Positions 1 through 10,029 of a stretch of DNA of 64,000 nucleotides are shown one piece after another. Source of the DNA: Ditylenchus dipsaci (lineage: Eukaryota > Nematoda > Chromadorea > Rhabditida > Anguinidae); NCBI GenBank assembly GCA_004194705.1, contig SADC01000969.1, positions 1 through 64,000 on the forward strand. The letters are read 5' to 3'. The notes under the pieces were generated by a model. It worked only from the letters and a program-made list of their open reading frames with translations. It had not been told where the DNA came from and did not search any database. Positions within the stretch are counted from its first letter, which is position 1, and each line of letters begins with the position of its first letter. A program made the translations under genes and the position numbers.

Positions 1-9
1 CTCCGCCAT

Positions 10-90
10 TGAAAAGCTCTTGAATGAGCACAAACTTGCTAACAAAAAGTTTCACTAAATAAAGTTATTCCTTGTGACCAAATGGGTACT
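10..90 (+). repeat. Unoccupied relative of a repeat that elsewhere carries two insertions
   Basis: This stretch (aaaagctcttgaatgagca ... ccttgtgaccaaatggg) aligns to the host DNA that flanks the elements at 213-3876 and 3929-5319. Removing those two elements and one copy of each target duplication rebuilds a sequence very like this one: aatgagtataaag joins ttgcctaat, and ccttgtgac joins caaac. It therefore serves as an empty-site reference. Confidence 0.75.
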
Positions 91-580
91 CATGCTTTCC
101 GCCAAACACCCAACTTTGACTTCAACCTCTAAATTTCGACTTTGATAATCAATACTCAATCTAACAATAAAGGTTAAATCTACATTAAAAGAGCTTTCGA
201 ATGAGTATAAAGTAGAGATGAAGAAACGGGACCAGGGGATTTCAGGACAGGATTTTATGGTCTGTCCAAGACCAGGATCAGGACCAGGATTAGAAATTTT
301 AAAAACCAGGATCCTGGTCGGGATCCTGGTCCAAAACCAGGATTTTCGTTAAATTCCAGAAATCCGGTTTAAACTGTCAGCAAAATTTTTATTGACATTT
401 TTCTACATTAATTACATCCAGTAAACAATGAGAAACTTAATGCCCAGAAATTGCAGAAACCAAACTTTAGAATAACAGATTGTATTCCCAAATGAATGAA
501 TGAAAATACCCGAGTGAAAAAATGCAAAGGTAATTTCGATCAAAATTCGTTTCAATATGATTTCGAAAAAATACCATTTA

Positions 581-841
581 CCGTATTTACTGTATTAACT
601 ACCCACCCTAATAACTCCCACCACCCTCTAATAAGTTCCCACCCTACGGACCTTATATCTCAGCCTAGAGCGAACATTTCGCAAATCCGTTTTTTTGCGT
701 TTTTAGTTGCCGCGAATTTACCTGATTACACTTTCAGATTTTGGATGAGCACCCAAAAATCTCAAAGTCGACCTCAAAATTTTTCGATTTTTTAGAGGTT
801 GAAAAAATAACTCCCATGGGGACTTAATACAGTAAATACGG
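581..841. mobile_element. TA-flanked MITE, CCGTATTT family
   Basis: The termini CCGTATTTACTGTATTAA and TTAATACAGTAAATACGG are inverted, with TA on both sides. The interior wording (ttatatctcagcc, gagcacccaaaa, agaggttgaaaaa) recurs in the copies at 3608, 4881, 36755, 44167 and 47784. TA duplications suggest mobilisation by a Tc1/mariner-type transposase. It lies inside the 213-3876 element. Confidence 0.8.
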
Positions 842-894
842 TAATTCAAAATTGTGTCTGAAAACGGCTAAATTTAAAACGGGGTCCTCTACTC

Positions 895-985
895 GAGACT
901 GAATGCCCCAGATGGGGTCGAACCAGTAACCTTGGTAATGAGTATATGAACTTCTACACCACTTAACACTTAAAATTATGATAAT
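895..985 (-). repeat. tRNA-derived SINE-like sequence
   Basis: On the minus strand this reads ...gtggtgtagaagttcat ... aaggttactggttcgacccc, resembling a tRNA D-arm/A-box region followed by a B box (ggttcgaacc type). Related sequences lie at about 1875-1965, 43796-43945 and 48260-48295. None folds as a convincing tRNA by eye, so I read them as tRNA-like repeats. Confidence 0.35.
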
Positions 986-989
986 ATTA

Positions 990-2240
990 TTGATAATAAT
1001 AATATTGAAAATTGCTGCACCCCCTTTTTAAAGTTTATTTCTCATCACTTTATAGCTTAAGAAAAGGCCTATTCCTGATATATTTTTTTGTCACAATATT
1101 GGATTGGATCAATTCAGTACGGAGCGAATTTCGACGATCTTAAAAGCTGAAATAGGTTCTTTTTTATTCAAATGCTCATAGTCCTGATATAAATAGTGAA
1201 CACCTCCATTGTTTATACACCATTGAAAAGCTTACTTCCTCAGCTATCCAATGGTCTATAATGAGTTGGGATGTGACTAATAAATGACCCTCGTGCAAAA
1301 AAAATGCGCTAGACAACCACGCATTCAGGACCTCCCTGAGTACCCAACTTCCGAGGTCCATATTTTGAAAATGAACTATGTACGCACCAAATCTGATGGC
1401 ACCATCGTGTTCAGCGTATTTTAAATAAGGTATGCAGTCAAAAATATCTACTCCCAAATTTTAAACTTTCCTACTCAAGGTCTAGTCTCTCAGAATGTGA
1501 CTTTTTGAGAGCATATAAATCCGGTCCCTACTAATTTAGGATTCTTTAGTCAAAATGTCCTACTAAGGATATTTCAGGATTTCTGTCCTAGCAGGATATT
1601 TTAGGGGCGAATATGTCGAAACATCCTATTTGCTCCTAATTCAATAAGGAAAAGGATCAATTTCTCATCTCTGACCTCAAGTTGTAATTATTTGGGGCTA
1701 ACAAGTCAAAACATAAGGTAGTGGAAGTTTACAAAATATAATTGGTAGGGTACCCAATTTTTTCTTTTTTTTTTTTAAAGTTTTAAGTTGCTTTTTTTGC
1801 TTTTTGATCCTCCTTTGATGTTTCTTATAGCTTCTGTGATGTTTTGACCAAAAACAGTCAAGAAAAAAATGAAACAGTCAGAGGGTGGAATCGAACCATT
1901 GGTGAAAAAAATTCACCCCATTAACTTACCTACTGCACCATACATGCCACTAATGCGAAACGGCTATGTGTAGTATGTAATATATAAATTCGAGCTCGGA
2001 GTTTTTCAGCATACTTTTGGGTATTTCTGCTGGTCTCCTAACGGATTAAAAATCGGGCGGTCAACTAATTATCAAAATTTTCAGTCATATGACCTATGCT
2101 TAGAAACTTTTGTGCTCATACAGTTAATAGTCATATAATTAACTGTTCGAAGTGTCAAACAGTGACAGAAAGGCCAAAACAATGAATCAGATGAAATCCT
2201 GAATAAGAAAAATTGATTAAAAGTGAAAAAAATTTCGGTA
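990..2240. other. No gene seen; dispersed repeat debris
   Basis: AT-rich interior of the 213-3876 element. It contains an aggatattttagg-type repeat near 1540-1640 and a second tRNA-like B-box sequence near 1880-1960. No splice-bounded open frame could be supported. Confidence 0.5.
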
Positions 2241-2249
2241 ACACTTTAC

Positions 2250-2712
2250 TTGCCTCCCCCCCCACGCTGACCCACTTTCGAGGTGAATTTTTAAAAACCG
2301 ATTGCATATTCGTGTTTCTCGACCCGGATTTTTACGGTAAATGATCATCGGAGTCTGTGAAAGTGAAAAAAAATTTTTGGATTTTGCCTGGTCCCCAAGG
2401 TAAAATTTTAGAAAAATTTGAAAAAAAAAAATTTTTAAATTGGCGCCTTTTGAATTTTAAAGGGATTAAGGGCTGTATTGGAAGGGGAAGGGAATAAAAG
2501 GGGGCCACTTTTATGGCAGAACAATAGAAAAGTAAATATATGTATTCTTCGACTGCCTCACCATGTTTTTCAACTGGGCCGTGGCAAAAAGGGACTCTAT
2601 ACGCATTTTTTGATCAAGAGTACTTCTCGGAATCATGTCTGAGGTTAAACCGAGAGCTGAAAAAAGGAACAAAAGAGAGAAGATACCTAAGGCCAGAGCG
2701 AAGGATGACAGC
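2250..2712 (+). repeat. Half copy of the 50977-51823 inverted-repeat element
   Basis: The stretch from aattggcgccttttgaa through aaagggggccacttttatgg, cttcgactgcctcac and gtacttctcggaatcatg matches the left arm and centre of the element at 50977-51823, with small indels. After that point (about 2640-2712) it continues into a gagctgaaaaaaggaac sequence whose reverse complement recurs at 45430-45610. Confidence 0.7.
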
Positions 2713-2818
2713 ATCAACAGAGAAGATTACAGTGAGTGCGCAGCACCTATTGTGGCTGTCAAGAAAAAGAATGGTTAAATTTCTCTCGATAATAATTCAA
2801 TAAAATTGTATTAAATTA

Positions 2819-3238
2819 CTAGCTTTTACTGGTGGTCTGAGAATGTATTGATAGAACGGAGAAAGGCAGTGGCTTCCCAAATTTCCAATCCGGCTCCACA
2901 TCTTCAGCTCCATCTCCAGATTTTCCTTCTATTCGGCGACGCGTCGATCTGTGCGTTGATAAAATATTCTCCCACGTTTTCTTTAGAAGAGGAACTCAAT
3001 TTGAAACAACATCAGATATGTCTACAATAATTTGTTTCATACCTCCGAATTGCATGCTTGCATAGGTATCCTGGAAAGATTTATTGATTCCCAGCCACTC
3101 GGTTTGTTTCTTGCTCAGGCTAGGGTAGTCAGCGTTAGTCGGATCCCACAGAACAGGCTTCTGCTCCACCAGCTCGATCAGAAATTCTTTGTGGTCGTCC
3201 ATGACCTCGTGGTTTTGCGTAATTTTCTGTTTGACCAT
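2819..3238 (-). CDS. MADF-domain protein, two exons
   Basis: Exon 1 is 3238-3043 and exon 2 is 2994-2819, joined by a 48-bp GT-AG intron with matching phase, giving a 123-residue protein. Residues about 18-100 match a MADF domain, a Myb/SANT-like DNA-binding fold: an acidic/hydrophobic start (EFLIELVEQKPVLWDPT), then DYPSLSKKQTEW, then KKTWENILSTHRSTRRR, then DWKFGKPLPF. The splice falls inside the domain. Only a short tail follows, with no BESS motif. MADF proteins act as transcription factors, and related proteins serve as DNA-binding partners in some transposons. The gene lies within the 3.66-kb element, so it is either captured cargo or an element accessory gene. The frame is intact. The domain call is firm; the biological role is unknown. 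Confidence 0.75.
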
Positions 3239-3607
3239 CTTCTATCTTAATAACCAAAATAATATAAGTTTTTCATCAATCCAAACACACATACACATTA
3301 ATGGGGCCTACAAATAATTTGTTTTATTTTCACAAAAAATGAACACGAATAACACGAGAATCAAAATGATGCAAAAAACATTGCCCCGCGACCTAGTGAC
3401 CCGCGGTCAAAAACGGGTGCACCGCGACTTTGACCGCAACTAAAAAAGTTTGACCCTCAGGTCAAAAATCTGGCTTGATAAAATTGACCGCCACTTTTGC
3501 ACCGTGACCTGTGACCCGCGACTCCAAAAATGTGACCGCGGGTCATTTCAAATTTATAAGTAAATTTTGACCCGTGACCCGTGACCCGCGGGAGTATGAA
3601 TGCAGCT

Positions 3608-3716
3608 TTCAGGTTTTGGTTGAGCACCCAAAATCTCGAAATCGACCTCAAAATTTTTCGATTTTTTAGAGGTTAAAAAATAACTCCTCATGGGGACTTA
3701 ATACAGTAAATACGGT
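3608..3716. mobile_element. Truncated right half of a CCGTATTT-family MITE
   Basis: Carries the shared interior (ttggttgagcacccaaa, agaggttaaaaaataac) and the right terminus ttaatacagtaaatacgg followed by TA. The left half is missing. Confidence 0.7.
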
Positions 3717-4112
3717 ATATTTACCAAATTCGACCACCAGGATTGGCCGAAATACCAGGACCAGGACCAGGATTTTTTAATTTGACCAGGACCAGGACCA
3801 GGATTTTGTTTTATTTAAAAATTTCGAACAGGACGGACCAGGACCAGGACAGGATCCTGTCCTGTCTTCATCTCTAGTATAAAGTTGCCTAATAACAAAT
3901 TTCACTGAAAAAAGTTTTTCCTTGTGACTAGGGTTGTCAAACGTTCGAAAATTTCGGACGTTCGATTTGACGAACATTCGAAATTTGAAATTTTCGAACG
4001 TTCGATTCGAAGTTTGAGATCGAAAATTTTCGAACGTTCGATTTGAAAATTTTGGTTTTTTTTTGAATTTGAACTTCAAAACGAGCCCAATCCATTTTCG
4101 ATGCCTTTTTTA

Positions 4113-4792
4113 TAGGGTTGTCGAATCGAGCGCTCGATTTCGAACTTTTCGCTCGAAAGTTCGAAAAATTTCGAATTTCGAACGGATATTTCGAATTTCG
4201 AGCGCTCGAAAAAAAATTCGAATTATGCTTTCGAATTTCGGGCGCTCGAAAAAAAATTTCAAATTATGCTTTCGAATTTCGAGCGCTCGAAAAAAATTCG
4301 AATTATGCTTTCGAATTTTGAGCGCTTATTTTCGAGTTATAGTTTGGAACTTGCAGCACACAAAAAAGAATGTAATGGTGAATTTTTCTTGTTTTAGAAA
4401 AATGCCAAGCGAAATTTGGAAATCGTTTAAGAAAGTTGGTTAAAAGGCTATTTTCACTTGTGGTGAAGAGCTTAGACTGCCAAAGAGTAGATTAACAACT
4501 CATCTTTCGGGAAAGGAAAAGTTAGCGAACAAAAAATTTGGACCTTCTGAGGAGAAAAAAGCCAGAGCGATGCTTTTTGCGATCTCAGAGTCTCCAAGCA
4601 CAACTATGGACAAAGAATGGTAGTTTTTTCCGCCGCTTATTCGTTTGGTGTGGTAAAGCGGTCGTGTGTGGTCGATTAAACATGGTTTCGATTAATTTAT
4701 TTCTAAAAAATCCATTAATGAGGCGGCGAAGCCGCTGAAAATTTTCGATTTCGAATCGAGCACTCGAAAATTTCGAGCGCTCGACAACCCTA
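4113..4792. mobile_element. Nested hAT-type element with gagcgctcg palindromes
   Basis: The ends are TAGGGTTGTCGAATCGAGCG and CGAGCGCTCGACAACCCTA. The octamer ctttttta lies directly outside each end (4105-4112 and 4793-4800). The termini match those of the outer element for about ten bases, but the subterminal palindrome differs (gagcgctcg against gaacgttcg). The interior keeps a piece of a BED-type zinc finger frame, which supports descent from a hAT transposon. Confidence 0.85.
4402..4623 (+). pseudogene. BED zinc-finger fragment of a hAT transposase
   Basis: The frame starts MPSEIWKSFK, meets a TAA at 4441-4443, then continues FTCGEELRLPKSRLTTHLSG and ends at 4621. The spacing of W, F, C and the L-x-x-HL ending resembles a BED finger, the usual N-terminal DNA-binding domain of hAT transposases. 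The first CxxC is not intact. It is a remnant in a short non-autonomous derivative. Confidence 0.6.
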
Positions 4793-4880
4793 CTTTTTTA
4801 GGATGCTGCGCATGTTTTGGTCAAATATTTTTCGTGTTTCTAAGTTCTTATTCAAAGTATTTGGTACGAAGTTCGATATA

Positions 4881-5140
4881 CCGTATTTTCTCTATTAAAC
4901 GCCCCCTCTCAATAAACGCCCCTCTCTAATAAACGCCCCCCTTCAGTGACCTATATCTCAGCCCAAAAAAATAATTTTGCAAATCTGTTTTTTGCGTTTT
5001 CTTTATTAGCACGAGTTTACCTAATTCCACTTTTCAGATTTTTGTTGAGCACCCAAAATCTCAAAATCGAAATAATTTTTTTCCGTTTTTTCAAGGGTTA
5101 AAAAATAAACGCCCCGGGTCGTTTAATAGAGAAAATTCGG
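4881..5140. mobile_element. TA-flanked MITE, CCGTATTT family
   Basis: The termini CCGTATTTTCTCTATTAA and TTTAATAGAGAAAATTCGG lie between TA dinucleotides. It carries the family interior (cctatatctcagccc, tgttgagcacccaaaatc). It sits inside the 3929-5319 element. Confidence 0.85.
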
Positions 5141-5329
5141 TATTTCGAATCGAACGTTCAATTTGAAGTTCGAATTCGAAAATTTTCGAACGAATTTTCG
5201 GTTCGAAGTTCGGGTTTTATAAAATTCCAAACGAACGTTCGGTTCGAAGTCTAACGTTCGAAAAAATCGCGGATATTTCGAACAATGTTCGAAATCGAAC
5301 GTTCGATTCGACAACCCTACTTGTGACCA

Positions 5330-6075
5330 AACATGGGGCGACGGTAAATTCGCCTACGGTAACATGATTCCGAGCAAGACTTTTGATCAAAAATGCATTT
5401 AGAGACTATTTTTGCCCAGCTCCAGTGACCAAAACGGGGTAGAATGCCTAAATATATGGCTTTATTTATGACTCGAGAGGAGGCTTTGGGTTGACAAACC
5501 GATGCTTTAGTCTTCAGAAACCTTCTTGGTAACACGTTTCTGTGCACAATAGTATGACAATCACAACATTATAAATATCGAAATGAAAAAATCAAATTCG
5601 AGTTGTAGGCGAATTTACCTGTAGGCGAATCCACTTGTAGGCGAATTTACCTAGAGCCCAAAACATGTACTCAAATGCGTTAAACAAACCCCACCCACCC
5701 ATGCCTAATATTATATAATATGTCCACTCAAAATAAATTTTGAATTTGAATTCAAAGTTTAACCTTTGCGTCAGGACAACGTGAAAATATTGCAATTTTT
5801 CTATCCATAACTATCACTTTCTTGGGGCAAGCATACTACACTTTGATAGGCAAGCACACAAATGATAGGCAAGCACACTACACTTTGATTTTTGATCCAT
5901 GCTTGTTGTTCGCGATCTACGCTGATGGATCGGGTGCTAGGGTACCCGCTGGTACTAAAACTCTAAAAATGGCTTGAGTATAGAATCCTAGAAAAATAAA
6001 AAAGATTTCGGGTCCAAAAAAAGGATTTCCATATCCTAAATAGGATATTTATCCTATTTAGGATATCCTATGTCT
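5330..6075. other. Intergenic; small inverted repeat with repeated arm
   Basis: The sequence ggtaaattcgcctacgg near 5345 is the inverse of a roughly 17-bp unit repeated three times at 5605-5655 (tgtaggcgaatttacc). Near 5845-5885 a gataggcaagcacac word is duplicated. An aggatatttatcc palindrome lies near 6040-6065. No gene seen. Confidence 0.5.
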
Positions 6076-6081
6076 TATTTA

Positions 6082-7435
6082 GGGTACGTCAGGTTTGATC
6101 GCCACAAATTTGATCGCCGGCTAATTTTGATCGCCACAAAATTGATCGCCACAAATTTTATCGCTCACAAAATTGATCGCCACAAATTTGATCGCTCACA
6201 AATTTGATCGCCAGTCAAATTTGATCGCCAGTCGCATTGATCGCCTGCAGATTTCGATCGCCACAAATTTGATCGCCAGTCAAATTGATCGCCACAAATT
6301 TGATCGCCAGTCAAATTGATCGCCACAAATTTGATCGCCACAAATTTGTGATCCACTTCTAGTTGTCTGTTAGGGTTTTGAACTCCTTATTTTCGGCTTA
6401 CATCTTCAATATTTTTTAACTTTACACCCTTGAGCCATTCTGTACCCCAGATATAAATTTACTTTTAAAGATATAAGTCTCCTAAAAGCAGTACCCACGA
6501 TAGGAGAATCCAGGAGGAGAGCACCAAGGTGGTGTTAATTAGGGATGGGAGAGTACCCAAGAGGGAGTCATGGGAGAGTACCCAAGAGTAGGGTACTCAG
6601 TTATACTCAGGTAGTGTTACTCAGCTGAGGATTATGTATGTGGTCATCCAGGTGGACATCCAACAGACCAGGAGGTACCCATTCCAGGTGTTGGGAATGA
6701 GGTGGGTGAAATCCCAACTTTGGTCCTGACAAACCCAATTTACTACACAATCTTAAGTTAGACAAAATGGTTTATCATTTATTTTTAAGAAATTTTTATT
6801 TTTATGCTATCCAGGTGGACATCCACCTGGATAAGCCGAAAAATAAAAAATTTGAACAAACCATGCCATCACATAGCAAAAAGCGGTTGTTTTTGATTTT
6901 TTAGGTCATCCAGGTGAATATCCACCTGGCCAAGTGGTACCCACCCAAAGTTTCGGGGTTCAGCTGGTATACACTTTTGGTCTTATCAAGCCTTATTACC
7001 CAGACGATTTCACATGTGATGGAATGGTTTGTTTTTACTTAAAAAATTTGATTTTTCAGATCATCCAGCTGAATAACTACCTGGACCAGGGGTTATAAAA
7101 AGATAAAGAAACGACAAAGACATAAAAGCAAACAATATCGCCGGCGATCAAAATTGAACGTCGATCAATTTTGTGGCGAACAAAATAAGCCGGCGATCAA
7201 ATTTGTGGCGATCAAATTTGACTGGCGATCAAATGTGTGGCGATCAAATTTGACTGGCGATCAATTTTGTGGCGATCAAATTTGACTGGCGATCAATTTT
7301 GTGAGCGATCAAATTTGTGGCGATCAAATTTGGCTGGCGATCAATTTCGTGAGCGATCAAATTTGTGGCGATCAATTTTGTGGCGATCAAAATTAGCCGG
7401 CGATCAAATTCGTGGCGATCAAACCTGACGTACCC
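6082..7435. mobile_element. Foldback element with tandem gatcgccacaaattt arms
   Basis: The ends are GGGTACGTCAGGTTTGATCG and CGATCAAACCTGACGTACCC. The left arm (to about 6355) and the right arm (from about 7138) are long inverted repeats built of tandem units of the kind gatcgccacaaatttgatcgcc. The 7-bp direct repeat ttattta lies outside each end (6075-6081 and 7436-7442). The core has aggtggacatccacctgg and ggtacccaggtgg-type sequence shared with 45090-45300 and 47370-47560. It resembles Drosophila FB-type foldback elements in architecture only. Confidence 0.75.
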
Positions 7436-7478
7436 TTATTTAACATTTTCATACATGATTTTACACAAATCATTTTTA

Positions 7479-8256
7479 TTAACATCTCTTAACTTTCTGG
7501 CAATGAAAAAAGTTATTGTTAATCAAGTTCATGATTATCGAGGAAACTTGAGGAAACAAACTAGATACTCTATTTCGAAGGTCTGTGGCGACAAGGGTTA
7601 GTGCTGAAAAAGCTCGCTTACTAGAGGAGATTGATGCCGGAATACAAAGCACTTCTCGAGCTATTTTTGCAAGAGTTGGATAAATTTTAAAAGTCATAAA
7701 TAAAAAATTGTTCATGGCTCGTTCAGTAACCTGCAGTTGGCGTTGAAGTATTTGGCATCGTTAACACACTTTCCGGGTCACTGCCATATCCGGGTTACTG
7801 AACGAGCCATTATAAGATCGTGTATATCTTCTCATTTCTCCGCCAAAATTCTAAAGCATCCATATTGACTTCTAGGACTCACTTTTATGTTGTCAGCTAA
7901 GTTTCAAACGAGTTGTTATTTTCTACTGGGAAATCAACAAAACAGGGCCGTCTCGTAGTCGGCATAGTCATATCAATGTATTTGTAAGCTAACTGTTCGA
8001 CTCTTCTCTTGCCCTTTAATTTAAATCTTTTTTCGCAGCTAGTGAATGGTAACTGGTATAGTACCTCATCCATCCTCCAATTATCTACTACTAATGCTAT
8101 ATGTTGACTTTTGACAAGAGGGTCTAAAAACGCGGCCGCGAGGGGCCCTGTGGTATCCATCTCAGCTATTTTTGAGTCTATTGCAAGAAGCGCCGAGGCG
8201 CCGGCGCCTTGGCCTTCGCTACTAGCGCCAAAAAAGCTAATCCAAATAAAACCCAT
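7479..8256 (-). pseudogene. hAT transposase remnant (C-terminal half)
   Basis: The downstream piece (7715-7479) has the hAT C-terminal dimerisation signature: YPTLAKIAREVLCIPASISS, then SKRAFSALTLVATDLRNRVS. The upstream piece (8256-7897) contains AAAFLDPLVKSQH, like the hAT A-x-LDPRxK region. The two pieces are separated by stops and by a small MITE at 7713-7811. hAT transposases cut and paste DNA in the nucleus. This copy lacks the N-terminus and catalytic core and cannot be active. Confidence 0.7.
7713..7811. mobile_element. 99-bp MITE, ATGGCTCGTTCAG ends
   Basis: ATGGCTCGTTCAGTAACC and GGTTACTGAACGAGCCAT are perfect inverted ends around an 99-bp element, sitting in the hAT transposase remnant. 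I could not define a target duplication. The first six bases recur at the ends of the inverted repeat at 22351-22465. Confidence 0.6.
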
Positions 8257-8383
8257 TTGGCTTACTAGAGGAAATACGCTATGTTTTCAATGTGAAAAAA
8301 CCAATTTAACAACATTTATTGATTAAAAAAGATGTTCAATCATAAATTTATTATGCTGTTCAACCATTATGACATCTGTAAAA

Positions 8384-9750
8384 TCAATCAGTAGCTTTTG
8401 CTTGAGAAAGGAAGGGAGTGCAGTCCGGCACAGTGTTTTCACGAACACAACTGCTGGGGTCGGTCGGGTCAATCACCATCATTTGATCTAAAAATAAAAG
8501 TTAAATATTGTTTTTATATAATAAAAGAATAATTTGATTAATTTGTTTACCATGGTTAGTAGTTACCATGGTTTAAAAATTGGGAAAAATTTGCAGAGTT
8601 TCGTCCAAAAGAGTTTATTTACAAAAAGACCAAACAAAGGTTGTTTAGGATCTCTGACTTTATGGTAATTAATTTTTTTGAATAAGATAATTGTGGGGTA
8701 ATGAAGTAATTGTGGACCAATTTTAGTAATAGCTAAACTAACCACATGTATGGTCCTCGGCCTCATTATCACAGAAGAAAGCTTTCTTGGTGCACTTCTT
8801 TGCATCCATCAACTTCCATCCACGCGCACCTCCCGCACAGAAGTTGTCTAAACCAACGTAAAATCAAAGGACGTCGGAGTCAAGTGATTTGTTAATCTCA
8901 GTTCCCAAACCCCCATTTTCATATTTTTGTGATAAAGTAAGGATGAAAACCATAGAGATTTGGTTTATCTTGCCCACACTAATTCGATTCCACCGTTAAT
9001 CCGTTGTCACCTCAATCCAGCCCCTAGTGGTGACAGATTGACGGAGTTAGACTGGACAAACTACGTTTAGCCAGAACCCTCTAAGGTTCATTTCCGCCTA
9101 TCCGATTTAAAAAAAGGGTGCCGGATAACCGAGTTCCACGGGTCTTCATGATAAAATTAAAAAATTTGGGAAAACGACGTGCGAAATTAGAATTCTCGCG
9201 TTAGATTGTAATAGACTGGCGAATAACATTTATCAGAACACTTCAAAATTTGGGGGAAAAAATTTGTCGGACCCTTGGCGGGAACGAACTTTTTGAGGTA
9301 CCGGATAAGCGAGGTTTGACTGTATCACCTAAACTGTAGATTATCTCACGGGCTACAATTTGGATGTTCATCTGGCTGGGAGTCAGCTGAAAGAATCGAA
9401 GGATGCATATGCACTCTTACAAATTAATTAACTATCTATTAATGAGAATATGGTGATCCGGACTGGAAGCCATTGAATTTTTTTTTGAACTATCCCAATA
9501 AAATATATTGAACTAGCCTCTGTTACACTCCGGCAAAGCCTCTGGTTTCAAGCAACTAAAAAAGTTGAGATTATGAAAAGTCTGCGTGAGAATTCACAAA
9601 CCTTTGAGTGGTTCCATCAAAGACAGTTTCGACACCTTTCTGCCAGCAAGATCCAATGCTGGTAGCTCCACCAGCGTGTTTGCAGGTGAAGAAGGCACTG
9701 CACTGCTCAATGGATATCTTCTCCTCGCATAGCACCTTAATATTGTCATT
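8384..9750 (-). CDS. Cysteine-rich, probably secreted protein (3' exons)
   Basis: Three exons are well supported: A, about 9750 or 9735 to 9602 (CEEKISIEQCSAFFTCKHAG ... SIGSCWQKG); B, 8847-8743 (NFCAGGARGWKL, KKCTKKAFFCDN, EDHTC); C, 8487-8384 (PSSCVRENTVPDC ... stop). B to C is in phase. A to B is off by one base, so either a small exon lies between them (9386-9350 fits in phase if A uses a GTGAAT donor) or exon A has an indel. The regular cysteines suggest a disulphide-bonded extracellular domain; I do not recognise the family. No start codon or signal peptide is attached. The open phase-0 donor at 13026 of the upstream secreted gene could splice to exon A, making this its C-terminal domain. 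Confidence 0.6.
8860..9335. repeat. Degenerate CAGTCAAAC-type element remnant
   Basis: The stretch ends in taccggataagcgaggtttgactgta, a right terminus of the TA-flanked CAGTCRAAC family. A related ttgccggataaccgag word lies near 9120-9140. The left terminus is not clear. It lies between exons A and B of the Cys-rich gene. Confidence 0.45.
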
Positions 9751-10029
9751 CTTAGTCCATATACCGTATATCTTCTATTTATTTTTGTACCCAAACGTGA
9801 CAAAATAAACTGATTTTAAAATGCTACGAAAGTTTACAAAAATGGCAAGCAGAAAAAGGAAGAAAAAAGCTAGCCATTTAATTCTGCCCCTAATTTCTGA
9901 AAAATACACCTAATTTTTTGTGGGCTACACGGTAGTTCTAAATAAAACTTAAAATTAACACAAAAATTAAAAAAGATCTGCCAATTTTCAGAAATCAGCG
10001 GGCGGAAAGTGAGTCCGGAAAGCAAAATA

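Larger units (their letters stand above)
213..3876. mobile_element. 3.66-kb hAT-type element carrying a MADF gene
   Basis: The left end reads TAGAGATGAAGA and the right end reads TCTTCATCTCTA. The 8-bp direct repeat gtataaag lies immediately outside both ends (205-212 and 3877-3884). An 8-bp duplication and a TAGAG terminus fit the hAT superfamily. Degenerate accaggatcctgg-type sequence lies inside both ends (about 225-355 and 3735-3870). The interior holds a MADF-domain gene, two TA-type MITE copies, a half copy of the element at 50977-51823, and Ccgcgg/gtgaccc-rich degenerate repeats at 3380-3600. I see no transposase, so it looks non-autonomous, with the MADF gene as cargo or accessory. 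The ends and duplication are direct observations; the superfamily is inferred. Confidence 0.75.
3929..5319. mobile_element. hAT-type element with gaacgttcg palindromes (outer host of a nest)
   Basis: The ends are TAGGGTTGTCAAACGTTCG and CGTTCGATTCGACAACCCTA. The 8-bp direct repeat cttgtgac flanks it exactly (3921-3928 and 5320-5327), and the related empty sequence at window start has this octamer once (71-78). Subterminal DNA is dense in gaacgttcg and ttcgaa palindromes. It contains a second hAT element (4113-4792) and a TA-MITE (4881-5140), so those two inserted later. No transposase of its own is visible. Confidence 0.85.

Noticed and set aside
4063..4443. 126-codon plus frame
   Set aside because: It spans the left ends of two nested elements and consists of translated ttcgaa palindromes.
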